From Bog-159 sp035541265 (GTDB lineage: Bacteria; Acidobacteriota; Terriglobia; Bryobacterales; Bryobacteraceae), in NCBI GenBank assembly GCA_035541265.1, contig DATKNQ010000013.1, positions 1 through 6,350 of the forward strand: DNA of 6,350 nt, in the 5' to 3' direction. Under the pieces are notes generated by a model that was not told the origin of the DNA, did not search any database, and saw nothing but the letters and a program-made list of their open reading frames with translations. The translations under genes and the position numbers were made by a program. Each line of letters starts with the position of its first letter. Position 1 is the first letter of the stretch. This document shows, one piece after another, positions 1-6,153 of the stretch.

Positions 1-152
1 AGGTGCAGGAATTCCTGCTGATGTCCCCATTGGAGTTTGTAGTAATACTCCATTGTGTAAGGCTGGTCGGGGCTGGATTGCGGCGGCGCGCCTTGGCCGT
101 ACAGGGCGAAGGAGAACGCGGAAAGCAACAGCGGGAGCAGAAAGTTTCTCAT
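1..152 (-). CDS. Secreted protein of unknown function, 5' part only (C-terminus beyond left edge)
   Basis: The reading frame starts at an ATG (152-150) and stays open for 50 codons to the window edge, so only the N-terminus is visible. It begins MRNFLLPLLLSAFSFALYGQ, a short basic n-region, a hydrophobic core and a polar stretch, which is a classic Sec signal peptide with likely cleavage around Gly19-Gln20. The mature start is Pro/Gln-rich and leads into an aromatic segment (YTMEYYYKLQWGHQQEF, residues 32-48). I have an impression that similar YYK-x-x-WGH segments occur in acidobacterial hypothetical secreted proteins, but I cannot assign a function. It starts 18 bases after the stop of the GT39 gene on the same strand, so the two are probably co-transcribed. 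There is no strong Shine-Dalgarno; the ATG is chosen because the signal peptide begins there. Confidence 0.72.
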   Translation of the reverse strand, partial: MRNFLLPLLLSAFSFALYGQGAPPQSSPDQPYTMEYYYKLQWGHQQEFLH

Positions 153-170
153 ACGTAACCCGGATTCTAA

Positions 171-1589
171 CTAATTTCGAGCGCTTTGCAGCTTGTAGAT
201 TACGGTCAGGCGGGTACGGGCCACTTCGCGGTATTGCGCCAGCCACGGGCGCAGGTCCGGAAACATGCCGATCGCGAGGTGCGGGTTGAACGGGCCGAGC
301 CCGTCGAGGATGAAGGTGGGTTGCGTGTGGGCCAGTTGGGCGCGATGTTCGCGCGTGGAACCGGTTTCAACCGGCTTCGATACGGTGAGGTGGCGGTCGG
401 CGGGGACGCCGGTGAGCGGCTGCGAATCGAGAAAGCGGGTGGCGGCGGGCAGGCGCGTGTAGATGTAGAACTCGGGACGGAATCCCCAGACGAACAGCGT
501 GTCGCCGGGCGCGCTCAGTTGGCGCACGAGCTGGGCGGCGGCGCGGCTATCCTGATCCATGCCGAGGTCGACCCAGTGGGGCGGCTGGCCCTCTATAACG
601 TCGCGCGCGAGGAGGGCATAGCGTGGGCCGAAGCGGATGAACGGGATGAGCAGCAGCATGGCCAGGACCGCGGCACAGCGCGGCCGCAGCATCGCGAATC
701 CACGCGCGCCCGCCAGCACGGCGACCGGCAGAAGCTGGAAGTAGTAGCGCGGAAAGAAGCGCCATCCGGCGGCGACGGCGACCAACGAAATCACGGCCCA
801 GAGCAGCCAGCGCAGGCGATTGGCCTTGGGATCGCGGAACAGAAACCACAGCGCGGCGATCACGATCGCGGCATGAAAGCCCATCCAGTGCGCGGTGCGC
901 TCGATGCCGTTCGCGACGGGATGCTCGACAAATGTGATGCCCGCGTAGATGCGTCCCCATTTCCAGACCTGATCGTAGTAGGCGCTGAGCGCGCCCTGCT
1001 GCCAGAGCCACACGGCCGCCGCAGCGTTCGGCAGCGCGAATCCCGCTGCGAGCAGTGGCAGCCCCGGGACGTTGTAAATCGCGCAGACCGCCAAGACGAA
1101 GACGCCCTTGGGGTTGATCAGGAACGTGACGCCGGCCAGCACGCCGCTCCAGAAACTGCGGCCGCGCCACGCGAGCCAGACGGCGGCGAGGTGCGGGGCG
1201 AGCATCAACAGGTCGGCGGCGAGCGGCAGAGCCGACGACGGAATGTAGAAGGTCAGATAGAAGGCCAGCAGCGCGGCGGCCCAAATTGCTTCGCGCTGTG
1301 TCCATAGGCTGCGCGCGAAACGCCACGCCAGCCAGCACGCCAGAAGCACGTAAAGCGCTCCCGCCAGGCGCAGGGGCAAGCCGTCGTGCGCGCCCCAGAC
1401 GAGATAGGTGGCGGGCAGCAGCGGCGGTTTGTCGAACCAGATGTCGCGATAGAGGACCTTGCCGTGGAGCATCTGCGCCGCGGCGGCCATCGGCAGGGTC
1501 TCTTCGGCCCACAGAATATCGATGTGGCAGAGGCGCGCCGCCAATACCAGGGCGAACAGGGCCAGCCAGAAGAGGCGCTTGTATTTCAC
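171..1589 (-). CDS. GT39/ArnT-like integral membrane glycosyltransferase
   Basis: This 472-residue multi-pass membrane protein resembles family 39 GT-C enzymes (ArnT/PMT type), which move a sugar from a polyprenyl-phosphate donor to an acceptor on the outer face of the cytoplasmic membrane. Seen: a first membrane helix (about 6-20), then an exposed loop with acidic residues (WAEE, 27-30) where GT-C enzymes carry their catalytic acid, and the segment YRDIWFDKPPLL (47-58), very typical of this family. Further hydrophobic helices follow at roughly 71-90, 101-117, 122-141, 147-170, 176-195, 236-251, 260-275 and 282-320. FFPRYYFQLLPVAVLAGA (278-295) is another family-like block. The C-terminal 150 residues are soluble and presumably periplasmic. 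The start is a GTG (1589-1587), the only plausible one between the upstream in-frame stop at 1634-1632 and the first helix; no clear Shine-Dalgarno precedes it. Donor and acceptor cannot be read from sequence. Confidence 0.88.
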   Translation of the reverse strand: MKYKRLFWLALFALVLAARLCHIDILWAEETLPMAAAAQMLHGKVLYRDIWFDKPPLLPATYLVWGAHDGLPLRLAGALYVLLACWLAWRFARSLWTQREAIWAAALLAFYLTFYIPSSALPLAADLLMLAPHLAAVWLAWRGRSFWSGVLAGVTFLINPKGVFVLAVCAIYNVPGLPLLAAGFALPNAAAAVWLWQQGALSAYYDQVWKWGRIYAGITFVEHPVANGIERTAHWMGFHAAIVIAALWFLFRDPKANRLRWLLWAVISLVAVAAGWRFFPRYYFQLLPVAVLAGARGFAMLRPRCAAVLAMLLLIPFIRFGPRYALLARDVIEGQPPHWVDLGMDQDSRAAAQLVRQLSAPGDTLFVWGFRPEFYIYTRLPAATRFLDSQPLTGVPADRHLTVSKPVETGSTREHRAQLAHTQPTFILDGLGPFNPHLAIGMFPDLRPWLAQYREVARTRLTVIYKLQSARN

Positions 1590-1609
1590 AGGAACTACGC
1601 TATGGTAAC

Positions 1610-1638
1610 TTGAACGGCCCGCCGATTGGTTCTATCAT
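1610..1638 (+). promoter_or_regulatory. Predicted sigma70-type promoter of the exonuclease gene
   Basis: A -35 hexamer TTGAAC (1610-1615) and a -10 hexamer TATCAT (1633-1638, five of six consensus bases) are separated by exactly 17 bases. Transcription would begin near 1645, giving a leader of about 25 bases before the GTG start at 1671. This is a prediction from motif match and spacing only. Confidence 0.5.
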
Positions 1639-1652
1639 TGGTTCTGTGATAG
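1625..1652. promoter_or_regulatory. Overlapping direct and inverted repeats at promoter: candidate operator
   Basis: The 9-mer ATTGGTTCT occurs twice (1625-1633 and 1637-1645), a direct repeat with a 12-base period. Overlapping it is a perfect 6-bp inverted repeat, CTATCA (1632-1637) and TGATAG (1647-1652), with a 9-base spacer. Both overlap the predicted -10 box and start point, where a repressor would be expected to bind. No regulator is identified. Confidence 0.35.
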
Positions 1653-1660
1653 GCAAATAA

Positions 1661-1664
1661 AAGG
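1661..1664 (+). promoter_or_regulatory. Ribosome binding site supporting the GTG start at 1671
   Basis: AAGG lies 6 bases upstream of the GTG at 1671. The first internal methionine is at residue 74, inside conserved-looking sequence, so this site decides in favour of the non-ATG start. Confidence 0.6.
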
Positions 1665-1670
1665 CGAACA

Positions 1671-2909
1671 GTGGAAGATATCCAGGAACAACTCGCCAGC
1701 CTACGGCGGCGCATCGCACGCATTGATAAGAAGTGGACGGGCGGCCCTCCGCCACAGCCGCGCGTGAGCGATTTGCGCCCGACGCGCTACTTCGTCGAGA
1801 ACCTGATCAGCGGCTCGGTGGTGCAGACGGCGTGCGGCGAGCATTTCGAAACCGAGAAACTGTTTGAGCGGCACCGGCGGCATGGCAGCATGGATATCTC
1901 GAACCTGTACGAGCTTCCGGCCGATCTGCTGGAGCCGCTTTCGGAAGGCGCGATTCCATCAGCGCCGCCCACGAAGTGGGCCTTCCTCGATACCGAGACG
2001 ACGGGCCTGGCGGGCGGCACCGGCACTTACGCGTTCCTGATCGGGGTGGGCAACATCGAGCCCGAGGGCTTCCGGCTGCGGCAGTTTTTTATGCGGGATT
2101 ACGGCGAGGAAGCCTCGCTACTGCGGCGGCTCTCCGAGCACCTGTCGCAGTTCGACGTGCTGATCACTTACAACGGCAAGACGTACGATCAGCCGCTGCT
2201 CGAGACGCGCTTTCGCATGGCGCGCGCGCGGCACCCGTTTGAGCGCCTGGAGCATCTGGATCTGCTTTTCGGCGCACGGCGGCTGTGGAAGCTGCGCCTG
2301 GATAGCTGCCGGTTGATGGAACTCGAGAACCAGATTCTGGGCGTCGAGCGCCAGGGCGATCTGCCCGGCGAAATGATTCCCTATTACTACTTCGAATACT
2401 TGCGCACGCAGCAAGCGTTTCGCCTGGTGCCGGTGTTTCATCACAACGCCATCGATATTTTGTCGCTCGCCTGTTTGACGGCGGTCGTGCCGTTCGCTTT
2501 TCGCTCACCGGAAGAGACGACCTTCCGGCATGGCGCGGACGTCATCGGGCTGGCGCGCTGGGTGTTGCGCGCCGGGCGCGACGAGCAGGCGTTGCGGCTC
2601 TATCGCCGCGCGGTCAACCTGGGGCTGCCGGACGATCTGCTGTTTCGCACACTCTGGGACATCGCCACGATGGAGCGGCGCCTGGGGCGCACGGAAGCGG
2701 CCCTCGAGGCGTTCACGGATCTGGCGGCATCGCGCAATGCGTATCGCGTGCGTGCGCTGCGCGCTCTCGCGATCCACTACGAACGCCGCGAACGCAATTA
2801 CGGCAGGGCGCTCGAGATGACGCGCAGCGCGATCGCGTTGGAGGATTCTCCGGAATGGCGCGCCCGTGAAGAGCGCTTACGGCGGCGCGCAGCCAATCTG
2901 CTGTCCTGA
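1671..2909 (+). CDS. RNase H-like DEDD exonuclease with C-terminal TPR region (YprB/MrfB-like)
   Basis: This 412-residue protein matches the YprB architecture: an RNase H-fold exonuclease domain followed by TPR-like helices. In Bacillus subtilis the homologue MrfB works with the helicase MrfA (YprA) in repair of mitomycin C DNA damage, and the length here is close to that protein. Seen: an N-terminal arm (1-100); exonuclease motif I DTETTGL (Asp107, Glu109); motif II around LITYNGKTYD (Asn168, Asp173); and motif III HHNAIDILSL (His258, Asp262). These supply the acidic metal-binding set of DEDD nucleases. LDLLFGARRLWKLRL (196-210) is also family-like. Residues about 286-392 form helical repeats with TPR character (EQALRLYRRAVNLG, TEAALEAFTDLA, YGRALEMTRSAIAL). 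The protein is predicted to be cytoplasmic, without signal peptide or membrane helix. The GTG start is supported by AAGG 6 bases upstream. No MrfA-like helicase lies in this window, so partnership is unproven. Confidence 0.88.
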   Translation: MEDIQEQLASLRRRIARIDKKWTGGPPPQPRVSDLRPTRYFVENLISGSVVQTACGEHFETEKLFERHRRHGSMDISNLYELPADLLEPLSEGAIPSAPPTKWAFLDTETTGLAGGTGTYAFLIGVGNIEPEGFRLRQFFMRDYGEEASLLRRLSEHLSQFDVLITYNGKTYDQPLLETRFRMARARHPFERLEHLDLLFGARRLWKLRLDSCRLMELENQILGVERQGDLPGEMIPYYYFEYLRTQQAFRLVPVFHHNAIDILSLACLTAVVPFAFRSPEETTFRHGADVIGLARWVLRAGRDEQALRLYRRAVNLGLPDDLLFRTLWDIATMERRLGRTEAALEAFTDLAASRNAYRVRALRALAIHYERRERNYGRALEMTRSAIALEDSPEWRAREERLRRRAANLLS

Positions 2910-2935
2910 ATTCACAAACTGTTTACAGGTTCCGC

Positions 2936-2950
2936 ATAGCGCGGCGCTAT
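2936..2950. repeat. 15-base palindrome between exonuclease and sugar transferase genes
   Basis: ATAGCGC (2936-2942) and GCGCTAT (2944-2950) form a perfect 7-bp inverted repeat around a single central G. It sits in the 75-base gap 27 bases after the exonuclease stop and 35 bases before the sugar transferase start. No T-run follows on the plus strand, so it does not look like an intrinsic terminator. A protein-binding site or an mRNA-processing hairpin are the alternatives. Confidence 0.45.
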
Positions 2951-2971
2951 CCCTTGCTGAATAATCAAGGG

Positions 2972-2977
2972 GAAAGG
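2972..2977 (+). promoter_or_regulatory. Ribosome binding site of the sugar transferase gene
   Basis: A purine-rich run AAGGGGAAAGG (2967-2977) ends 7 bases before the ATG at 2985. The GAAAGG or AAGGGG part could pair with 16S rRNA. It supports ATG 2985 as the start. Confidence 0.55.
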
Positions 2978-2984
2978 TTTCGCG

Positions 2985-3608
2985 ATGCGTGAATCGGCTT
3001 TTTGGCCGGTGGTCAGTATACTCGAACGGGTGGCCGCGCTGCTGCTGCTGGCGGTGCTGACGCCGTTGCTACTGATCGTGGCCGCGACTGTGTTCATGCT
3101 CTCACGCAAATCACCGCTGATTGCGCATCGGCGGCTCGGCTGGCAGGGCAAGCCATTCTGGGTGCTGAAGTTTCGTACGATGTGGCCGCGTGAGACGCGC
3201 GGGCGCGGCCGCCGGGCGCTGGTGGAGCGCATTGTCGACGAGCGCGGTCCGCGCCAGAAGGCCGCGCGCGATTTGCGGATCACGAGCAGTTTCGCGCGCT
3301 TCTGCCGCCGGCATTCGATCGACGAACTGCCGCAGTTATGGCACGTAGTGCGCGGGGAGATGTCGCTGGTGGGGCCGCGGCCAGTCACGGCGGCGGAGTG
3401 GAAACTGCACTATCATCAGGCGGCCGAGGTGCTCGACGTGAAGCCGGGCCTTTCCGGGTTGTGGCAGATCCAGGGGCGCAGCCGGTTGACCTACGAACAG
3501 CGCCGCAACCTGGACCTGGCGCTGGTGCGTAATCGCTCGCTGAAGCTGTATTGTCAGATTCTGCTCTGGACTTTGCCCGAAATCTGGAACGGCCGGAACG
3601 CGTGGTAA
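2985..3608 (+). CDS. Bacterial sugar transferase (short monotopic phosphoglycosyl transferase)
   Basis: This 207-residue protein matches the bacterial sugar transferase family (WcaJ/ExoY/PglC-type catalytic domain). Family members transfer a phosphosugar from a nucleotide-sugar to undecaprenyl phosphate, the first membrane step in capsule, exopolysaccharide or O-antigen assembly. Seen: one N-terminal hydrophobic helix (about 13-39), expected to be a re-entrant membrane helix; RRLGWQGKPFWVLKFRTM (49-66) with the KFRTM signature; the SIDELPQLW block (111-119) with the catalytic Asp113-Glu114 pair; EMSLVGPRPV (125-134); and KPGLSGLWQIQGR (153-165). All expected blocks are present, so it looks intact and active. 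It lacks the extra N-terminal four-helix module of long WbaP-type enzymes, so it is a minimal form. It lies 75 bases after the exonuclease gene on the same strand. Co-transcription is possible but the gap could carry its own promoter. The sugar specificity cannot be read. Confidence 0.93.
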   Translation: MRESAFWPVVSILERVAALLLLAVLTPLLLIVAATVFMLSRKSPLIAHRRLGWQGKPFWVLKFRTMWPRETRGRGRRALVERIVDERGPRQKAARDLRITSSFARFCRRHSIDELPQLWHVVRGEMSLVGPRPVTAAEWKLHYHQAAEVLDVKPGLSGLWQIQGRSRLTYEQRRNLDLALVRNRSLKLYCQILLWTLPEIWNGRNAW

Positions 3609-3618
3609 TGCCCGCAGT

Positions 3619-4878
3619 TCACTTTGGCTGGTCCGCGGCGGCTTCGCGATAGAAATTACGGGCGACCCCGTTGTGAGTTTGTACCGCCATCCGCTCCAGC
3701 ACTTCGGCGCGCAGGCGGTATGCGCCGGCGTCCTGATCGGCTGCAATGGCTACTTCCGCGAGTTCCAGCGCCAGTTCCAGTTGGCCTTCGGCTTCGGCCC
3801 GGCGTGCGCGAGCCAAGACGTGCGCCGCGCCTCCCGCGGCTTCCACCAGCGCACGATCGAGCAGCGCCGGATCGCCCGGGTCGAGATGCGCCGGATCGAA
3901 ATCGTACCATCCTGTGTACTGGCGGAACACGCCGTTGACAGCCCACGCTACTGTTCCATACACCGGCTGCAGGTAGGGCTGTGCGGCGAGATCGGCCGGC
4001 AAGCGCACCTCCTGCCGGATCTGCTGGAGCCGCTCGCCTTCATTGATGCGCTTGACGGTTTCGTCGTGCACGTACCGGATCGCGCGGGCGTAATTGGCGA
4101 GCACCGCGTCGATCGCCTCGCGCCCCGAGAGCGGGCGGCTGTGCGACCCGGCGAGATATGCGGGATGCAGTTGCCGCATGCGGTCCAGCGAGGCGGCCCA
4201 TTCGAGCACAGGGCGGTCCGGCTTGCCGGGACTGGCCAGCATCGGAAAGCTCCAGTAGAACAGATCGCCGGGAAGCAGCGTGTCTAAATCCGGCGTCCAC
4301 ACCATCAGATGGTCCATGGTCTCGCCCTCGGTGTGATACAGCTCAAAGCGCGCACCGCCTTCTGTGAACCTGTATTCTTCATCGAAGGTGATGTTGGGCG
4401 GAAGATAGCCGCTCTCGCCGGGATGCAGAAGATCCACGCCCAGCGAGGCGCCGCGCTGTTCCCGAGGCACGTGCGCGGCCCACTGGACGCGATTCAAGCG
4501 CCGGTTGTAAGCCTGCATCAGGCTGTATTTGCGCATCTCTTCAGTGTGGTTCTTCTGGGCGATTACTTTGGTCTCCGGCCCGGCGAAGACTTTCGCACCG
4601 TTGATGTGATCGCCATGATGGTGCGTGTAAATGATGTAGCTAACGGGCAGCGTAGAGATCTTGCGAAACTCGTCGAACGCGGCGCGCGCGGGCGCCTGGC
4701 CTTCGGTCGTATCCACCACCACCACGCTGCGGCCAGTGAGGATGAAGATCACGTTGCCGAGCGCGTAGCCGGTTGCGCAGTAGACATGCTCGTTGACGCG
4801 AATCAGCTCCGGCTTATTTTGCGATAGCTGCGCTACGGCCAAAGCGGGAAAAAGCAGAATGGCAAGAAACTGATGCAT
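3619..4878 (-). CDS. Exported metallo-beta-lactamase-fold hydrolase with alkylsulfatase-type dimerisation domain
   Basis: This 419-residue protein has a likely Sec signal peptide (MHQFLAILLFPALAVAQLSQ, cleavage after AVA at residue 16), unusual in having no Lys/Arg in its n-region. The metallo-beta-lactamase domain (about 24-250) carries THHHGDH (85-91; H86, H88, D90, H91 as metal ligands), EGETMDHLMVW (184-194), LLPGDLFYWSFP (201-212; D205 probable bridging ligand) and GSHSRPLSGRE (244-254; H246). From about 255 to 415 the sequence resembles the alkylsulfatase dimerisation domain (PYLQPVYGTVAWAVNGVF, YTGWYDFDP, then a helical Ala/Glu-rich stretch ending in ARNFYREAA). Linear alkylsulfatases (SdsA1/YjcS type) are about 640 residues and end with an SCP2-like domain. 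That domain is absent here and the protein stops just past the dimerisation domain. A hydrolase of a sulfate ester or another ester is likely, but the substrate is unknown. It is last in a three-gene operon, 30 bases after the previous stop. Confidence 0.85.
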   Translation of the reverse strand: MHQFLAILLFPALAVAQLSQNKPELIRVNEHVYCATGYALGNVIFILTGRSVVVVDTTEGQAPARAAFDEFRKISTLPVSYIIYTHHHGDHINGAKVFAGPETKVIAQKNHTEEMRKYSLMQAYNRRLNRVQWAAHVPREQRGASLGVDLLHPGESGYLPPNITFDEEYRFTEGGARFELYHTEGETMDHLMVWTPDLDTLLPGDLFYWSFPMLASPGKPDRPVLEWAASLDRMRQLHPAYLAGSHSRPLSGREAIDAVLANYARAIRYVHDETVKRINEGERLQQIRQEVRLPADLAAQPYLQPVYGTVAWAVNGVFRQYTGWYDFDPAHLDPGDPALLDRALVEAAGGAAHVLARARRAEAEGQLELALELAEVAIAADQDAGAYRLRAEVLERMAVQTHNGVARNFYREAAADQPK

Positions 4879-4908
4879 GGCGACCTGGACAGTATACGCC
4901 AGGCGGAA

Positions 4909-5754
4909 TCAGGCTATGCGCGCCACTTCGAACTTGCCATCGTGCTCGAGGATGCGGGCGAAGTCGATCTCGGGGTCGTGCGCGAAGCCGCAGATCCACT
5001 CACCGCACGCGGCCGCGCCGAGCCATTGGAGTTTGCTGTCGATGGACTGGATGGGATCGAGATCGAAGGCCGGGACCCAGGTGGGTGTGACGTGCGCGGC
5101 GGTGGGGCACAAGTCGGTGAGGAAACAGAACGTGCGGCCGGCCGACGCGGCGGTGATCACCATCATGTCGGGCGTGTGGCCGGGCGCGGGACGCATCCAG
5201 ACTCCGGGCGATACTTCCGCATCCGCATCGACCAGGCGCATGCAACCGGCTTCCACGACCGGATCGTAATTGGCGTCGATATAGGCCACGCTATCGCGCG
5301 GATGGCGGCGATGGGCATGTTCCCATTCGCCGCGGCGCGTGTAATAAGTGGCGCGCGGGAAGGTGGGCCGCAGCACACCATGGCGCAGGACGGTGTTCCA
5401 GCCGCAATGATCCCAGTGCAAGTGGCTGTTGATTACGATATCGATGCGTTCCGGATCGATGCCGGCGGCGGCGATGGTTTCGGACAGCGAAACCGCTTGG
5501 GCGGGCAGCTTCATGCGCTCGCGCCGCCGGGCGTCCAACTTGTCGCCGCCGCCGGTCTCGAGCAGAATCGTGTGCTCCCCGGTCTCGATGATGTAGGAGT
5601 TGAAACCGAGTGGGACGCGGTTCAGCTCATCGGACGGCAATTTGGCGCCCCAGAGTGTCTTTGGGACCACGCCGAACATCGCGCCGCCGTCCCACCAATA
5701 AACATCTTCGCGGACCAGGGTGACGCGGAAGCCGCCCAACTCGATCGCGGGCAT
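4909..5754 (-). CDS. Cytoplasmic metallo-beta-lactamase-fold hydrolase (lactonase-like)
   Basis: This 281-residue protein shows a full di-metal site: SHLHWDH (110-116; H111, H113, D115, H116), APGHTPDMM (190-198; H193), FLTDLCPTAAH (211-221; D214) and GFAHD (256-260; H259). Family members hydrolyse lactones, thioesters or phosphoesters; the overall layout resembles the AHL-lactonase/MBL-fold hydrolase group, but the substrate cannot be assigned from sequence. The N-terminus (FRVTLVREDVYWWDGGAMFG) precedes the LGFNSYIIETGEHTILLETG strands typical of the fold. There is no signal peptide, so it should be cytoplasmic. The ATG at 5754 lies 3 bases after the stop of the YtxH gene and lacks a clear Shine-Dalgarno, which fits translational coupling. 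Confidence 0.88.
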   Translation of the reverse strand: MPAIELGGFRVTLVREDVYWWDGGAMFGVVPKTLWGAKLPSDELNRVPLGFNSYIIETGEHTILLETGGGDKLDARRRERMKLPAQAVSLSETIAAAGIDPERIDIVINSHLHWDHCGWNTVLRHGVLRPTFPRATYYTRRGEWEHAHRRHPRDSVAYIDANYDPVVEAGCMRLVDADAEVSPGVWMRPAPGHTPDMMVITAASAGRTFCFLTDLCPTAAHVTPTWVPAFDLDPIQSIDSKLQWLGAAACGEWICGFAHDPEIDFARILEHDGKFEVARIA

Positions 5755-5757
5755 GCG

Positions 5758-6042
5758 CTATTCGCCGCGCACCAGTTTGCGTCCGCGTTCAAACAGGTCG
5801 GCGGCGTCTTCCACCAGTTGCCGCCCCTTATCGATCATCTCTTTGCTGCGGTCGTAGACTTCCTTGCCGCTTTCGGTTACGGCATCTTTGCCCTGCTGCG
5901 TCTTGCCGGCGATGAACTGGCGGGTCTTTTTGCCGCTCTGAGGCGCCAGCAGTATGGCCGCGGTCATGCCCACGATGGTGCCAACCACGAACCAACCGAT
6001 ATTATTTGCCAACTGGTCTTGCGCTTCTTCCTGATCGGCCAT
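5758..6042 (-). CDS. YtxH-domain small membrane protein
   Basis: This 94-residue protein has one membrane helix near the N-terminus (IGWFVVGTIVGMTAAILLAP, 15-34), followed at once by the YtxH hallmark APQSGKKTRQFI (33-44) and a long charged, amphipathic helical tail (about 45-92). YtxH-domain proteins are common, poorly understood small membrane proteins, often linked to stress or the envelope in Firmicutes and others; no biochemical function should be assumed. The helix probably anchors the tail, which may form a coiled coil or amphipathic surface helix. It is the first gene of a minus-strand operon and the next ATG follows its stop by 3 bases. A strong GGAGG ribosome binding site precedes the ATG. 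Confidence 0.9.
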   Translation of the reverse strand: MADQEEAQDQLANNIGWFVVGTIVGMTAAILLAPQSGKKTRQFIAGKTQQGKDAVTESGKEVYDRSKEMIDKGRQLVEDAADLFERGRKLVRGE

Positions 6043-6046
6043 GCGT

Positions 6047-6051
6047 CCTCC
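6047..6051 (-). promoter_or_regulatory. Strong ribosome binding site of the YtxH gene
   Basis: On the minus strand GGAGG ends 4 bases before the ATG at 6042. It is the best Shine-Dalgarno in the window and marks the front of the three-gene operon. Confidence 0.75.
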
Positions 6052-6137
6052 GTTGCTATTTTAGTCTACCGGGAACGTTGGTGCTTTTGTTAGACCGAAT
6101 AAGCGGGCCTCGGCTGGAGCGCCGCTAACAGCATATT

Positions 6138-6153
6138 CTCATCGAAGGATGAG
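6138..6153. repeat. Perfect 6-bp hairpin with 4-base loop
   Basis: CTCATC (6138-6143) and GATGAG (6148-6153) are exact reverse complements around GAAG. No T-run follows on either strand, so a terminator role is not supported. It lies about 100 bases upstream of the YtxH start. Confidence 0.45.

Larger units (their letters stand above)
1590..1670. other. Divergent intergenic region between GT39 gene and exonuclease gene
   Basis: This 81-base gap separates two divergent genes. It holds a plausible plus-strand promoter and repeats that overlap it, annotated separately. I could not identify a convincing minus-strand promoter for the GT39 gene: the best -35-like hexamer (TTGCCT, 1656-1651 on the minus strand) has no good -10 at normal spacing. 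Confidence 0.6.

Noticed and set aside
186..1307. 373-codon open frame on the plus strand opposite the GT39 gene
   Set aside because: The opposite strand encodes a clear multi-pass glycosyltransferase. The plus-strand product is a low-complexity Arg/Gly/Gln-rich sequence with no recognisable domain, as expected for antisense frames in GC-rich DNA.
547..1512. 321-codon frame on the minus strand inside the GT39 gene
   Set aside because: It is a frame-shifted shadow of the glycosyltransferase with Arg/Ala-rich composition and no membrane or domain pattern.
2960..2965. AATAAT as a -10 box for the sugar transferase gene
   Set aside because: It matches five of six consensus bases, but no -35 hexamer lies 16-18 bases upstream (the TTTACA at 2922-2927 is 32 bases away), and transcription would begin within the ribosome binding site.
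3609..3618. Possible bidirectional terminator between the convergent sugar transferase and hydrolase genes
   Set aside because: Only 10 bases separate the stop codons, with no hairpin or T-run. Termination signals, if any, would lie inside the coding sequences.
4891..4896. TATACT -10-like hexamer on the minus strand before the exported hydrolase gene
   Set aside because: There is no -35-like hexamer 16-18 bases upstream, and the start would leave almost no leader. Operon transcription explains the gene better.
6058..6063. TAAAAT -10-like hexamer on the minus strand before the YtxH gene
   Set aside because: It matches five of six consensus bases, but the transcript would start inside the GGAGG ribosome binding site and no -35 element lies at normal spacing.
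4873..6093. 406-codon open frame on the plus strand opposite the YtxH and first metallo-hydrolase genes
   Set aside because: It is antisense to two proteins with complete family motifs, crosses their gene boundary, and shows no recognisable motif.
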